NCBI RefSeq assembly: GCF_964340395.1
Contig: NC_135555.1
Span: 693,501 to 707,500, forward strand
DNA: 14,000 bases
Reading direction: 5' to 3'
DNA from: Glandiceps talaboti
Taxonomy: Eukaryota > Hemichordata > Enteropneusta > Spengelidae
Shown: in pieces, positions 1-9,400 of the stretch
Position numbering within the stretch: position 1 is the stretch's first letter
How the letters are laid out: each line of letters starts with the position of its first letter
Notes under the pieces: generated by a model
What the model was told of the DNA's origin: nothing
The model's input: only the letters and a program-made list of their open reading frames with translations
The model's database searches: none
Translations under genes and position numbers: made by a program

Positions 1-104
1 AAACCTGTCCCAACACTACAAAACATGCCCCAACACTACTAAACCTGTCCCAACACTACAAAACATGTCCCAACACTACAAAACCTGTCCCAACACTACA
101 AAAC
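1..104. repeat. 20-bp tandem repeat, about five units, cut by the window edge
   Basis: Five consecutive units close to AAACCTGTCCCAACACTACA run from base 1 to about 104. The unit starts at 1, 21, 41, 61 and 81 all agree, with only single-base differences: CATG for CCTG, GCCC for GTCC, and ACTACT for ACTACA. The array ends in AAAC followed by unrelated sequence. It begins at the first base of the window, so its true length is unknown. The period is not a multiple of 3 and nothing suggests coding. It is a typical minisatellite end. Confidence 0.93.
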
Positions 105-661
105 AAACAGATTTTTCATCCACACACATACTTCAACACTCAAACCCAAACACCAACTAAAATATACACTAGAACTTCACTCTGTGACTTTGAACATTTT
201 ATTTTGAATGTTGTAATATACACAATAGTACTTGTCAATACAAAAGTATACATATTATTGTAAATTTCAGTATGCACTTGAAAAAAACAATCTTTTTAAT
301 TATTCAATTAATTAAAATGGAAAATATTTACTGTACAAAAGATGAAATATCCAGCATGTAAATTATACAAATCAAATCAGGACGATCTTCAATATCTATA
401 AACATTGACGATTCCTAGATTAATTATAAACAGAAACGTGAGAATATAATTGTATTTTAGTACCATTGTGACGTTTTTGACAGTGTCTTTTTGTTCCATT
501 ATTCTATTTTATATACAAGTGCATATCAACCCTGTTGTTGTCCACTAAGTACATACTATGAATCTGCTGCTATAAAATATAGATAAACTCTTGATAGAAA
601 ATGGCTATAACAACTAAAATAGACAGACACATTCTGTATTTTGTATAAGAAGTCAATTATA
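105..661. other. AT-rich non-coding stretch
   Basis: No frame of useful length, no recognisable RNA gene and no clear repeat was seen here. The sequence is AT-rich with short A and T runs, and a few CA-rich words near 118-165 resemble the neighbouring 20-bp array. It appears to be ordinary intergenic DNA. Confidence 0.6.
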
Positions 662-862
662 GTCTCTGACATGGTAAGTCCTATATGCTCTCTAACATGG
701 CAAATCCCTTTAGTTCACATTCAGTGTCATGGACAATGCCTTGTTTTCTGTGACATGGTATATCCTTTGTGCTGTGACATTGCATGTCCTTTGTGCTGTG
801 TGACATGGTAAGTGCCTCACACTCTGTGACATGTTAAGTTCCTTATATTTTGTGAAATGGTA
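662..862. repeat. Degenerate tandem repeat, about eight copies of a 24-30 bp motif
   Basis: The phrase TCTGACATGGTAAGTCC recurs in diverged form about every 24-30 bp: ctctgACATGGTAAGTCC near 665, taACATGGCAAATCC, tgTCATGGACAATGCC, tgtgACATGGTATATCC, tgACATTGCATGTCC, tgACATGGTAAGTGCC, tgACATGTTAAGTTCC and tgAAATGGTAAATTTG. The spacing varies and substitutions are common, so this is an old, decaying array. The CTGACATG..TA.GT.C core is shared with the fresh 30-bp array that begins at 1141, which suggests common descent. This is inferred from motif similarity only. Bases 863-1140, between the two, show nothing recognisable. Confidence 0.7.
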
Positions 863-1140
863 AATTTGTACATTTTTCTTTCAAAATGCCCAAGTATGTA
901 TCCTACACTACTGTGTAGATATGAAATGTTACAAGTATTTCTAAGTAACCGTACTAAACACTCCAGTCAGTAAAGTCAACTCACTCATTAATTATTTGTT
1001 ATGATAAAACTGTCTGAATTGATGGAGTTGGCAAGGTTGGTGCAGTGCGAAGTAAAGCTGATTGCTAGGCTATTATGGGAATGTAACTCAAATGACTTCA
1101 TCCAAGATACAATCATGGTTAATGTTCAAACTCTGTACTG

Positions 1141-3548
1141 ATAAGCTGGCATGACTAGGTACATGTTATGATCAGCTGACATGACTAGGTACATGTTATG
1201 TTCAGCTGACATGACTAGGTACGTGTTATGTTCAGCTGACATGACTAGGTACATGTTATGATCAGCTGACATGACTAGGTACGTGTTATGTTCAGCTGAC
1301 ATGACTAGGTACATGTTATGATCAGCTGACATGACTAGGTACGTGTTATGTTCAGCTGACATGACTAGGTACATGTTATGATCAGCTGACATGACTAGGT
1401 ATGTGTTATGATCAGCTGGCATGACTAGGTACATGTTATGTTCAGCTGACATGACTAGGTACATGTTATGTTCAGCTGACATGACTAGGTACATGTTATG
1501 TTCAGCTGACATGACTAGGTACGTGTTATGTTCAGCTGACATGACTAGGTACATGTTATGATCAGCTGACATGATTAGATAAATGTTATGTTCAGCTGAC
1601 ATGATTAGGTACATGGTATGATCAGCTGACATGACTAGGTACGTGTTATGATCAGCTGACATGACTAGATAAATGTTATGATCAGCTGACATGATTAGAT
1701 AAATGTTATGATCAGCTGACATGATTAGATAAATGTTATGTTCAGCTGACATGATTAGGTACATGTTATGTTCAGCTGACATGACTAGGTACGTGTTATG
1801 ATCAGCTGACATGACTAGGTACGTGTTATGATCAGCTGACATGACTAGGTACGTGTTATGATCAGCTGACATGACTAGGTACGTGTTATGTTCAGCTGAC
1901 ATGACTAGGTACGTGTTATGATCAGCTGACATGACTAGGTACATGTTATGATCAGCTGACATGATTAGATAAATGTTATGTTCAGCTGACATGACTAGGT
2001 ACATGTTATGATAAGCTGGCATGACTAGGTACATGTTATGTTCAGCTGACATGACTAGGTACATGTTATGTTCATCTGACATGACTAGGTACATGTTATG
2101 TTCATCTGACATGACTAGGTACATGTTATGTTCAGCTGACATGACTAGGTACATGTTATGTTCAGCTGACATGACTAGGTACATGTTATGTTCAGCTGAC
2201 ATGACTAGGTACATGTTATGTTCAGCTGGCATGACTAGGTACATGTTATGATCAGCTGGCATGACTAGGTACGTGTTATGATCAGCTGACATGACTAGGT
2301 ACATGTTATGTTCAGCTGACATGACTAGGTACATGTTATGTTCAGCTGACATGACTAGGTACATGTTATGTTCAGCTGACATGACTAGGTACATGTTATG
2401 ATCAGCTGACATGACTAGGTACGTGTTATGTTCAGCTGACATGACTAGGTACATGTTATGATCAGCTGACATGACTAGGTATGTGTTATGATCAGCTGGC
2501 ATGACTAGGTACATGTTATGTTCAGCTGACATGACTAGGTACATGTTATGTTCAGCTGACATGACTAGGTACATGTTATGTTCAGCTGACATGACTAGGT
2601 ACGTGTTATGTTCAGCTGACATGACTAGGTACATGTTATGATCAGCTGACATGATTAGATAAATGTTATGTTCAGCTGACATGATTAGGTACATGTTATG
2701 ATCAGCTGACATGACTAGGTACGTGTTATGATCAGCTGACATGACTAGATAAATGTTATGATCAGCTGACATGATTAGATAAATGTTATGATCAGCTGAC
2801 ATGACTAGGTACGTGTTATGATCAGCTGACATGACTAGGTACATGTTATGTTCAGCTGACATGACTAGGTACGTGTTATGATCAGCTGACATGACTAGGT
2901 ACATGTTATGATCAGCTGACATGATTAGATAAATGTTATGTTCAGCTGACATGACTAGGTACATGTTATGATAAGCTGGCATGACTAGGTACATGTTATG
3001 TTCAGCTGACATGACTAGGTACATGTTATGTTCATCTGACATGACTAGGTACATGTTATGTTCAGCTGACATGACTAGGTACATGTTATGTTCAGCTGAC
3101 ATGACTAGGTACATGTTATGTTCAGCTGACATGACTAGGTACATGTTATGTTCAGCTGGCATGACTAGGTACATGTTATGATCAGCTGGCATGACTAGGT
3201 ACGTGTTATGATCAGCTGACATGACTAGGTACATGTTATGTTCAGCTGACATGACTAGGTACATGTTATGTTCAGCTGACATGACTAGGTACATGTTATG
3301 ATCAGCTGACATGACTAGGTACATGTTATGTTCAGCTGGCATGACTAGGTACATGTTATGTTCATCTGACATGACTAGGTACATGTTATGTTCAGCTGAC
3401 ATGACTAGGTACATGTTATGTTCAGCTGACATGACTAGGTACGTGTTATGATCAGCTGACATGACTAGGTACGTGTTATGTTCAGCTGACATGACTAGGT
3501 ACGTGTTATGATCAGCTGACATGACTAGATAAATGTTATGTTCAGTTG
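1141..3548. repeat. 30-bp minisatellite, 80 complete units in perfect register, with an open minus-strand frame
   Basis: Every 30 bases from 1141 to 3540 a new unit starts, usually with TCAGCTGAC and ending ACATGTTATG. There are 80 units without a single insertion or deletion, then a broken partial unit to about 3548. About 73 units keep CAGCTG. Variants recur at a few fixed sites: A/T at base 1, TGAC/TGGC, ACTAGG/ATTAGA, and ACATG/ACGTG/AAATG. Because the period is divisible by 3, the minus strand is open from 3576 to 1126 as 816 residues, essentially (MSAEHNMYLV)n. Residue choices are D/E, M/T/I, V/I, S/P and A/D. The only Met upstream of the array lies directly after an in-frame TAA and in a weak initiation context (T at -3). 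There is no signal peptide, no Cys and no recognisable domain. Most unit variants change the amino acid, which does not look like purifying selection. I treat it as a satellite-type array whose frame is probably fortuitous; translation is possible but unsupported. Confidence 0.95.
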
Positions 3549-4570
3549 TGGAAATGAGTGACTTCTTGTCTTTCATTTAGAATGGGAAAACCTTGTCATC
3601 AGTATTTTAAGTCTGAATGAACAAAAATACATGTAATTGTTGATAATCATACCTGTACTAGCTGAATGTCAATCAATCAACCAATCAATCAAATAAATTT
3701 ATAATGTACCAAAAGCACTATTTTTTCAGTGGTACTGAATGATCAGACCACAATATATAATATGCATTATAAAACAAAACGAGTCTCAATTTTGCTTAGT
3801 AACAATTCAGGATAAAGGCCTGGCGAATGTCAATCAGAATGAGTTCCAAAAATTTTGGAGCAACATATAAGAATGTGTGACCTCCTTAAGTCATGTTTCT
3901 GTAATTTGCTATTGATCAGTAGTTTCTGGAAAACTGAGAAAATATTTGAATATTTTGAATACTCTGCATCACACTTTGTGAATCACAGAACTAATGATAT
4001 TGGAGACTAACCAGAAAATAAATCCAATATTTTCTATTTGAATACATACAACTTGACTTGTGCATTGTATAATAGATGGTTGCCCTCTTCCTTAATTAAT
4101 AGAATCAATTCAATAATTATGTTATCGCAATCCTATACAAATATAACTTGTCAAGTCAGCAAATATCCTTTTGCTTATTCAAACCAAAAATACATCACCA
4201 AATATTTATATATATAATTAAATGCAAAGTACCAACTTGCCAGTGTAATCATATTATGTTACATTTCTAGGATAGGTAGTCAACTTACTGAACTCTGAAG
4301 GTATTTTTTTTTTAAATAAATGATATAAAACAAGCAAATAATTACCATCATCAGTGAAATTAACAAAATGATGTCAGATATACTCTAAAATATTATACAA
4401 TAATGTAACTTACAAAATCTTACATCAAACAAGTAATGCTTTCCTACATGTTTATAAATTATATTGTGTCTATTTTTTAAATATGTCATTAGTTGTTGTT
4501 GGCACTTCTTGTTTGTTACACTGCTTGGTTAGCATTTGAATCTCACAACCCTAGTATAGCCCATTTACCA
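3549..4570. other. AT-rich intergenic DNA
   Basis: No plausible exon or RNA gene was seen on either strand. The stretch contains the AATC microsatellite described separately. The 12-base word GAATGTCAATCA occurs directly twice, at 3664-3675 and 3825-3836, 161 bp apart. A T-run lies near 4306. This lies more than 1.9 kb past the stop codon of the minus-strand gene, so it is probably beyond its transcript, although a very long 3' UTR cannot be excluded. Confidence 0.55.
3670..3693. repeat. Short (AATC)n-type microsatellite
   Basis: CAATCAATCAACCAATCAATC, followed by AAATAAATTTATA, forms a short tetranucleotide repeat with one interruption. Such tails sometimes mark the 3' end of a retroposed short element, but no element body (A and B boxes or a conserved core) is recognisable next to it. 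I report it only as simple sequence. Confidence 0.75.
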
Positions 4571-4589
4571 TTCACCGGCTTTGTTCAAT

Positions 4590-4836
4590 ACAACCATGCA
4601 GAAACTGGTAAGAAATTACACATGCTACACTTTACGATAGCAAGAATGCAGTTTATCTAAATGAAATATGCTCAAGTGCCACGATGTGGACCACAAATGG
4701 AATGTCAAAACATTGGCGCCCACATGTCTGAATCTACAATGTAGTTGCAGTATAATGGACAAAATGTAGCAAGAAAATGTGATCTTGCTAGCTTAGTGTA
4801 GAATATGCAGTTTCTTATTGGTTTCTGCATGGTTGT
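4590..4836. mobile_element. Imperfect foldback (MITE-like) inverted repeat A
   Basis: The left arm at 4590-4645 is inverted in the right arm at 4783-4836. The outer 26 bases (4590-4615 against 4811-4836, beginning ACAACCATGCAGAAAC) match at 23 of 26 positions. The inner part shares CTACACT and TAGCAAGA with small gaps. Weaker similarity may continue outward to TTCAC at 4571 and GTGAA at 4855. The spacer of about 137 bp has no coding potential. Long terminal inverted repeats on a short non-coding segment are what a non-autonomous DNA transposon or foldback element looks like. No target-site duplication was established and no family is recognised. Confidence 0.55.
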
Positions 4837-4857
4837 ACCAAACAGAGGTTGTGAACC

Positions 4858-5550
4858 AGGCAGTAGTCTAAAAAACCTGAAATGGAGTAGTCTAATACAA
4901 GATTTTCAAAGGATTCAATTTTCACTGAAAAAAACACTAAAGCTGTTTATTTTCTTGTCTTCATTGATTAAAGACATGCATATAGTGTACAAGTTTCTCT
5001 ATTTGGCTATTTTAATTAAGATTTTCAGAAAAAAAAACTGACCTTTGTAATAGTAGCTGGGATTAAAATAACATTCAAGTAGTACAAATAGTGGATTTTT
5101 TTGTAGTGAAATCACAATGTCACAACCACTGTCATATTATAAATAATAATATAATTCACGTTAAGGGCCATGTAGTTCTTTCTCTTAGACTCTGCTTGTG
5201 GAAATTGAACCAAAACTGTATAAACTTCAACATTTCAAGCTTCAAACTACTGGTCAATAATTTCACACCTTGTTTGGTGATAAATGTAACTGGAAAGTAG
5301 TCATTTTCTAGCCTAGCCATGGTTCATACTGAGTAACATGTGCATTTGCAATTTGAACTTTCATATATGAAATTATTTTTTTACAATAAGTTGAAGTCTG
5401 TGGTAAGTTCATGGCCTGTCAATGTAGCTCTATCATTGGTAAATAACATGTAATTTGGCAAACATATCACAAGTAAATGAACAAAAAAAATACCCAAAAA
5501 CGCAACTACGACTTCATCAGCAAACTGAAATATTTGTTGTTGCAGGCACA
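4858..5550. other. AT-rich non-coding DNA 3' of the gene
   Basis: Open frames here are short, compositionally random and lack homology-like features. The stretch separates the two foldback repeats and contains the candidate polyadenylation hexamers of the minus-strand gene. No RNA gene was recognised. Confidence 0.5.
4946..4951 (-). terminator. Candidate polyadenylation signal AATAAA, weakly supported
   Basis: TTTATT on the plus strand reads AATAAA on the minus strand, about 1.5 kb after the gene's stop codon at 6478. It is the first perfect AATAAA I found downstream of the stop. A variant ATTAAA lies at 5016-5011, and CATAAA variants occur nearer, for example at 6266-6261. In AT-rich DNA such hexamers arise by chance, so the true 3' end is undetermined. 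If this site is used, the 3' UTR would contain foldback repeat B and the 26-bp duplication. Confidence 0.2.
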
Positions 5551-5575
5551 CCACATTGTAAGCGACAGCAATGTG

Positions 5576-5828
5576 GAGCTTTTGTTCCAAACACAAACTT
5601 GAAAATTTAACCTGAAATTTTTGACTGCACACTTCAGTCTTTGTCAACAGATTGACCCACTATTCAGTACACATGACCTTATATGGACAAGTTAGCCTAA
5701 TATGGGGTCATAGGTTGAAAGTTTGTCCATACCAGATACCAGTCGCTGAATAATGGGTCAATCTGTTAACAAAGACTGAACTGAACTGTACAGTAAAAAT
5801 TTCAAGTTTGTGTTAGGAACAAAAGTTC
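5576..5828. mobile_element. Foldback (MITE-like) inverted repeat B
   Basis: A strong inverted repeat: 5633-5667 pairs with 5746-5780 at 33 of 35 positions. The arms extend outward to 5576 and 5828 (about 92 and 83 bases), including a well-matched CACAAACTTGAAA block and TTTTGTTCC/GGAACAAAA. Gaps account for the difference in arm length. Inside the roughly 78-bp spacer, TATGGACAA (5682-5690) is again inverted as TTGTCCATA (5723-5731). The word GCAATGTGGAG occurs directly on both sides (5568-5578 and 5875-5885). It could be a remnant of a target duplication, though the left copy overlaps the arm. No transposase is encoded. I infer a non-autonomous DNA transposon, or a local inverted duplication. 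The family is unknown. Confidence 0.65.
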
Positions 5829-6477
5829 AAATCAATACTAAGGCTTACCAACACAGATGAATTTCTATTGGAAGGCAATGTGGAGTATCTGCAATGATGA
5901 ATCTTAAGAGTTTACTTTGCCAGCATTTCATCACAAAAAACTAGTGAATAACTACACATCACCTACATAATAACAATTCATAAATAATAACATAATCATA
6001 AAGTACATCATCTATTAAAGGAGCACCATGGAAATAAATAAATAAATTAACAAACAATAGGCATTGTTGGAATTAACAAACAATAGGCTTTGTTGGAATG
6101 ATTTCTAGACATAATGGTAGTATCATTCTCTACTATTCACAACATATACTAAGTTGGTTTGCACTTTTTCAGACAAGCTCCTCTATAAATTTGCTGAAAA
6201 ATTGCAAAAAGTAATTTATGTTCATTTTACAACTACCTGTGCATTTCAATAAGACTCTTTTTTATGTGCAGGCTTTTTGTTTGAAATTTAAAAAAATAGT
6301 CATAACAAATTATGACCAAAAATCAGTCTTACATACTCCACTTTAGTTATACTTTTGTTGTAATACTGGAAAATATAGTGGTTTTCAGTAGAAAATATGT
6401 ATTAATTTAGTAACAGAAAGTGCTTTCACAGAAAAAAATTTTCAGGGTGCCTATCAACCACCCTAAAAATAGTGATT
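5829..6477. other. Probable 3' UTR and flank of the zinc-finger gene
   Basis: This AT-rich stretch follows directly after the stop codon on the minus strand and has no coding frame. It contains the 26-bp tandem duplication at 6045-6096. Part of it must be 3' UTR, because the last exon continues past its stop. The boundary cannot be placed from sequence alone. Confidence 0.55.
6045..6096. repeat. 26-bp tandem duplication
   Basis: AATTAACAAACAATAGGC plus eight more bases occurs at 6045-6070 and again immediately at 6071-6096, with one mismatch (CATTG against CTTTG). It is a recent head-to-tail duplication about 400 bp past the gene's stop codon, probably within the 3' UTR. Confidence 0.9.
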
Positions 6478-9400
6478 TCAAAATGAGTCTCTCAAAGGGT
6501 CATTTTCAGGCTGCATATGTGCTACCTTAAAATGCTGATTCACCTGACATCGAGATTTGCCATGAAATGAACACAACTGACATTTCATTGGTTTATCTTC
6601 ATCTCGTTGATGACGGTGCATCTTTTTAGGTTCAGCAGTGTGATAATCACAGTTCCAACAACACAACACAGTGCGTCCAGATTCACGCAAAATCTGTCTG
6701 CTGCAATGTAGGATAACTTCTCCAAATTTCACAGGTTCATCTGGTACTGGATTCTTATTGTTTTGTGGAGCAGTTGTGGTTGTTTGAGTTGGCACAACAG
6801 TGCTAGTTGGCAAACTGAGTTCGAATGGTAAATACTTGTCTTGAAAAACATTCTGTGTTACTCTTGTTGAACTACCTGGTGATGTTGTTAATGGTACAGT
6901 TCGTGATAACACCTGATTATCTGGAGGTGTAGAGTTACTTGTATACACTGTTTGCACTGTCGGTTGTTGTGGTTCTGCAGTCGGCAATCTGAAATTGTTC
7001 CTGGCATTTTGAAGTGGCTCTCTCCTGACAGGATGACTGTTATTCTCTCCAAATGATGATGATGCTGGAATTGGAGCCGGTGCTGTTCCAGGGAGACTAG
7101 CTCTGAATGGATGATGTTGGCCAAATCTTGATGTCAGGTCCCGATGATTTGGATGGAACTCCCCTATACCATTCAAAGGTGGAGGAGGTGGGTGATGGAA
7201 ACTTGGGGATTCATATAGTAAGGCTGAATTCATTCTATTCTCTACCATATTATGACTTGGATGCATGGTTAAAACACTATCAGTACTGCTGGGAGAGCTT
7301 GGTAAGGATGTATTAAATGTAGGGTTGAACAGTGCAGTATCTTGCTGAAAATGTACTGGGGTGTAGGTTCTTGGTGACAATAAATTGAATTCAGCAGGTC
7401 TTGGACTTGGTGGCATGTACATATGACGATGCATGTGTGCATAATGTGGACCAACATACAGATGCCCTGGTCCTTGGTGTGTTGGTGCTGGGGTTGGTGC
7501 ATGGGTGGCACCCGCAGCAGTTGGAGGTGGTGGCGGTGGTGGAGGAGGTGGTGCAGTTGGATGAGTTTGCAATGCATGCAAATGTCCTTGTATAGAATGT
7601 TCTGGTAATAAGCCGTGCATGGGTACATGATGTAAGTTATCAAGTGACACATTACCTGCAGTGGGAGTGGTGGTATTACAATAGATTTGATGCATGAATG
7701 GTAGATTTACTCTTGGAACAGACTCTGATACAATACTACCTGGGACTGGTGATGGAATACTATTGTTGTTAATTCCATGGTTGGGTTTATGATGTACAGT
7801 CATTTTAGCAGCTTGAGCCCTTGCTGCCTTACTTCCACTATTTGTTGTATTTTGAGACACTGGTGGATGCTGTTCTTCTCTTCCACTACTTTTTGTTTGA
7901 CTTTGAGTTTGAGCTGAATGCCTTCCTTTCTGTGAATTTCCACTGTTTTGTACATCTTGTGTTTTATTTGACTTGCCACCTTTTTGTTTGCCTTTGGATG
8001 ATGTTCTGTGTTCATTTTTATTGCTTTTTTCGTTCTGTTTATTTTTTGTGGCAGTTGGTGTTTGATAAGCTTCTTTCATTCTCTGCTGATTTGCTTTGTG
8101 ACTTCCTGAGTTTGGGGGTTGTATTGGTTGCTGTATCTGACTGGGTTCAGGCACTGGTGATGGTCTGTTTGGAATGGGGACTTGTCGTGACCTAACAGCT
8201 TGTTCTGACCTCTGCACTGGCATATTAACCTGCTGTGATAAGTTACTTGTATTCTGAAGATTGCTTTGGTTGTCTCTACTTTGAGTTGCAACAACAGCAG
8301 GTATATTTGACAGATTCAGGTTCGATGTCCTTGGACTGTTACTAGATGACACATTCCCTTGCTGGCCCGTGCCACTGTTTGGGTCTGAAAATGATGTACC
8401 TGTAGTAAACGACTTGTGATGTAGGGGTGTTGGCATTCTGGATACGAGAGCACTTGTCATAATAGAATTTGTTGTAGGCGGGTTCTGATTTCTCATAATT
8501 GTATTCATATGCAACTGATTATGTGACCCCACTGACGAGTTCAAATATGGTACATTTGCAGCTGGGTTCTTCCTAGTATTATCATTTCTTGGTTCCTCAT
8601 GGGTAAGTCTTGCTGTCCCTACATTAAAGTTAGGCTGAGGAGCCATAAAGTTAGCTGTAGTTCTAGGAAATCTCTGTCCATGGTATGGCCTGGAGGTTGG
8701 AGATACTGCAGTTAGTGACGGTGTTGAAAATATTGGTATTACAGTTCTACCAATGGTTGTCATTGGCATGCTGTTACCTACTGTACTCTCAGATGGTGGG
8801 AAGAAACTCGGTCCATTAGATGAAGTATAGGATAACGTACTACTTGAACATGTGATAGGTTGTGAAGGCCTTGTCACAACTGTTGTAGCTGTAGAGGATA
8901 TAGCACTTTGTGATGACGATGTAACATGGACTGGCCAGGCAACATTACCTCTGTTGATACTGTTTTGGGCTACATTAGTTGCTGCAGGGGCCACATTTGT
9001 TGCAATCCTGAAGGGTTCCTGTGTTGTGAAATTCCTTGATGAGTTTTCAATGTTTGGTGACGTTTGTGGTCTTTGGGGACCTGTTGTTGACTGCTGTGGT
9101 CGTGGTTGGAGGAAGTTTGAAGGATGACTTTGTCCTGAGGAATGAAGTGGTGTTCTGCTCCTAGTTGTATGAGAATTATTCCCAGCAGGAAATCCTAAAA
9201 CCTGTCTTGACTGGGTGAAGTTACTGGAATTTGTTGGTGGGACAAGAGCTGTTTGTGGTGGTGGTGGTGGTGGTGGTACTATGGTTGGTGTTACAGGTGG
9301 TACAAGTGTTGGAGTTCCTGGTGGTACTATGGTTTGTGTTCCTGGTGGTACCAGAGTCTGTCTGTGTTGATTTCCACCTGAACTTTCATTTCTGAATGGA

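Noticed and set aside
2021-2251. Plus-strand frames made of MTRYMLCSAD-type repeats at 2021-2251 and 2981-3181
   Set aside because: They are shadows of the 30-bp array. They stay open only where consecutive units begin with T instead of A, and they have no independent gene signals.
4520-4560. Possible tRNA-derived SINE promoter around TTAGCATTTGAATCTC
   Set aside because: Only a loose resemblance to a B box. There is no A box at the right distance, no tRNA fold and no tail; it is more likely flank of foldback repeat A.
4805-5041. Plus-strand 78-codon frame
   Set aside because: Short, AT-rich, overlaps the right arm of foldback repeat A, and ends in a run of Lys/Asn codons typical of random AT-rich DNA.
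5381-5647. 88-codon minus-strand frame overlapping foldback repeat B
   Set aside because: It overlaps the inverted repeat arm, has no recognisable domain and lies in the 3' flank of the gene; probably fortuitous.
7269-8294. Several overlapping frames on both strands within the large exon
   Set aside because: They are alternative-frame shadows of the long coding exon, with His/Cys/Leu-rich composition caused by its CA- and TG-rich codons.
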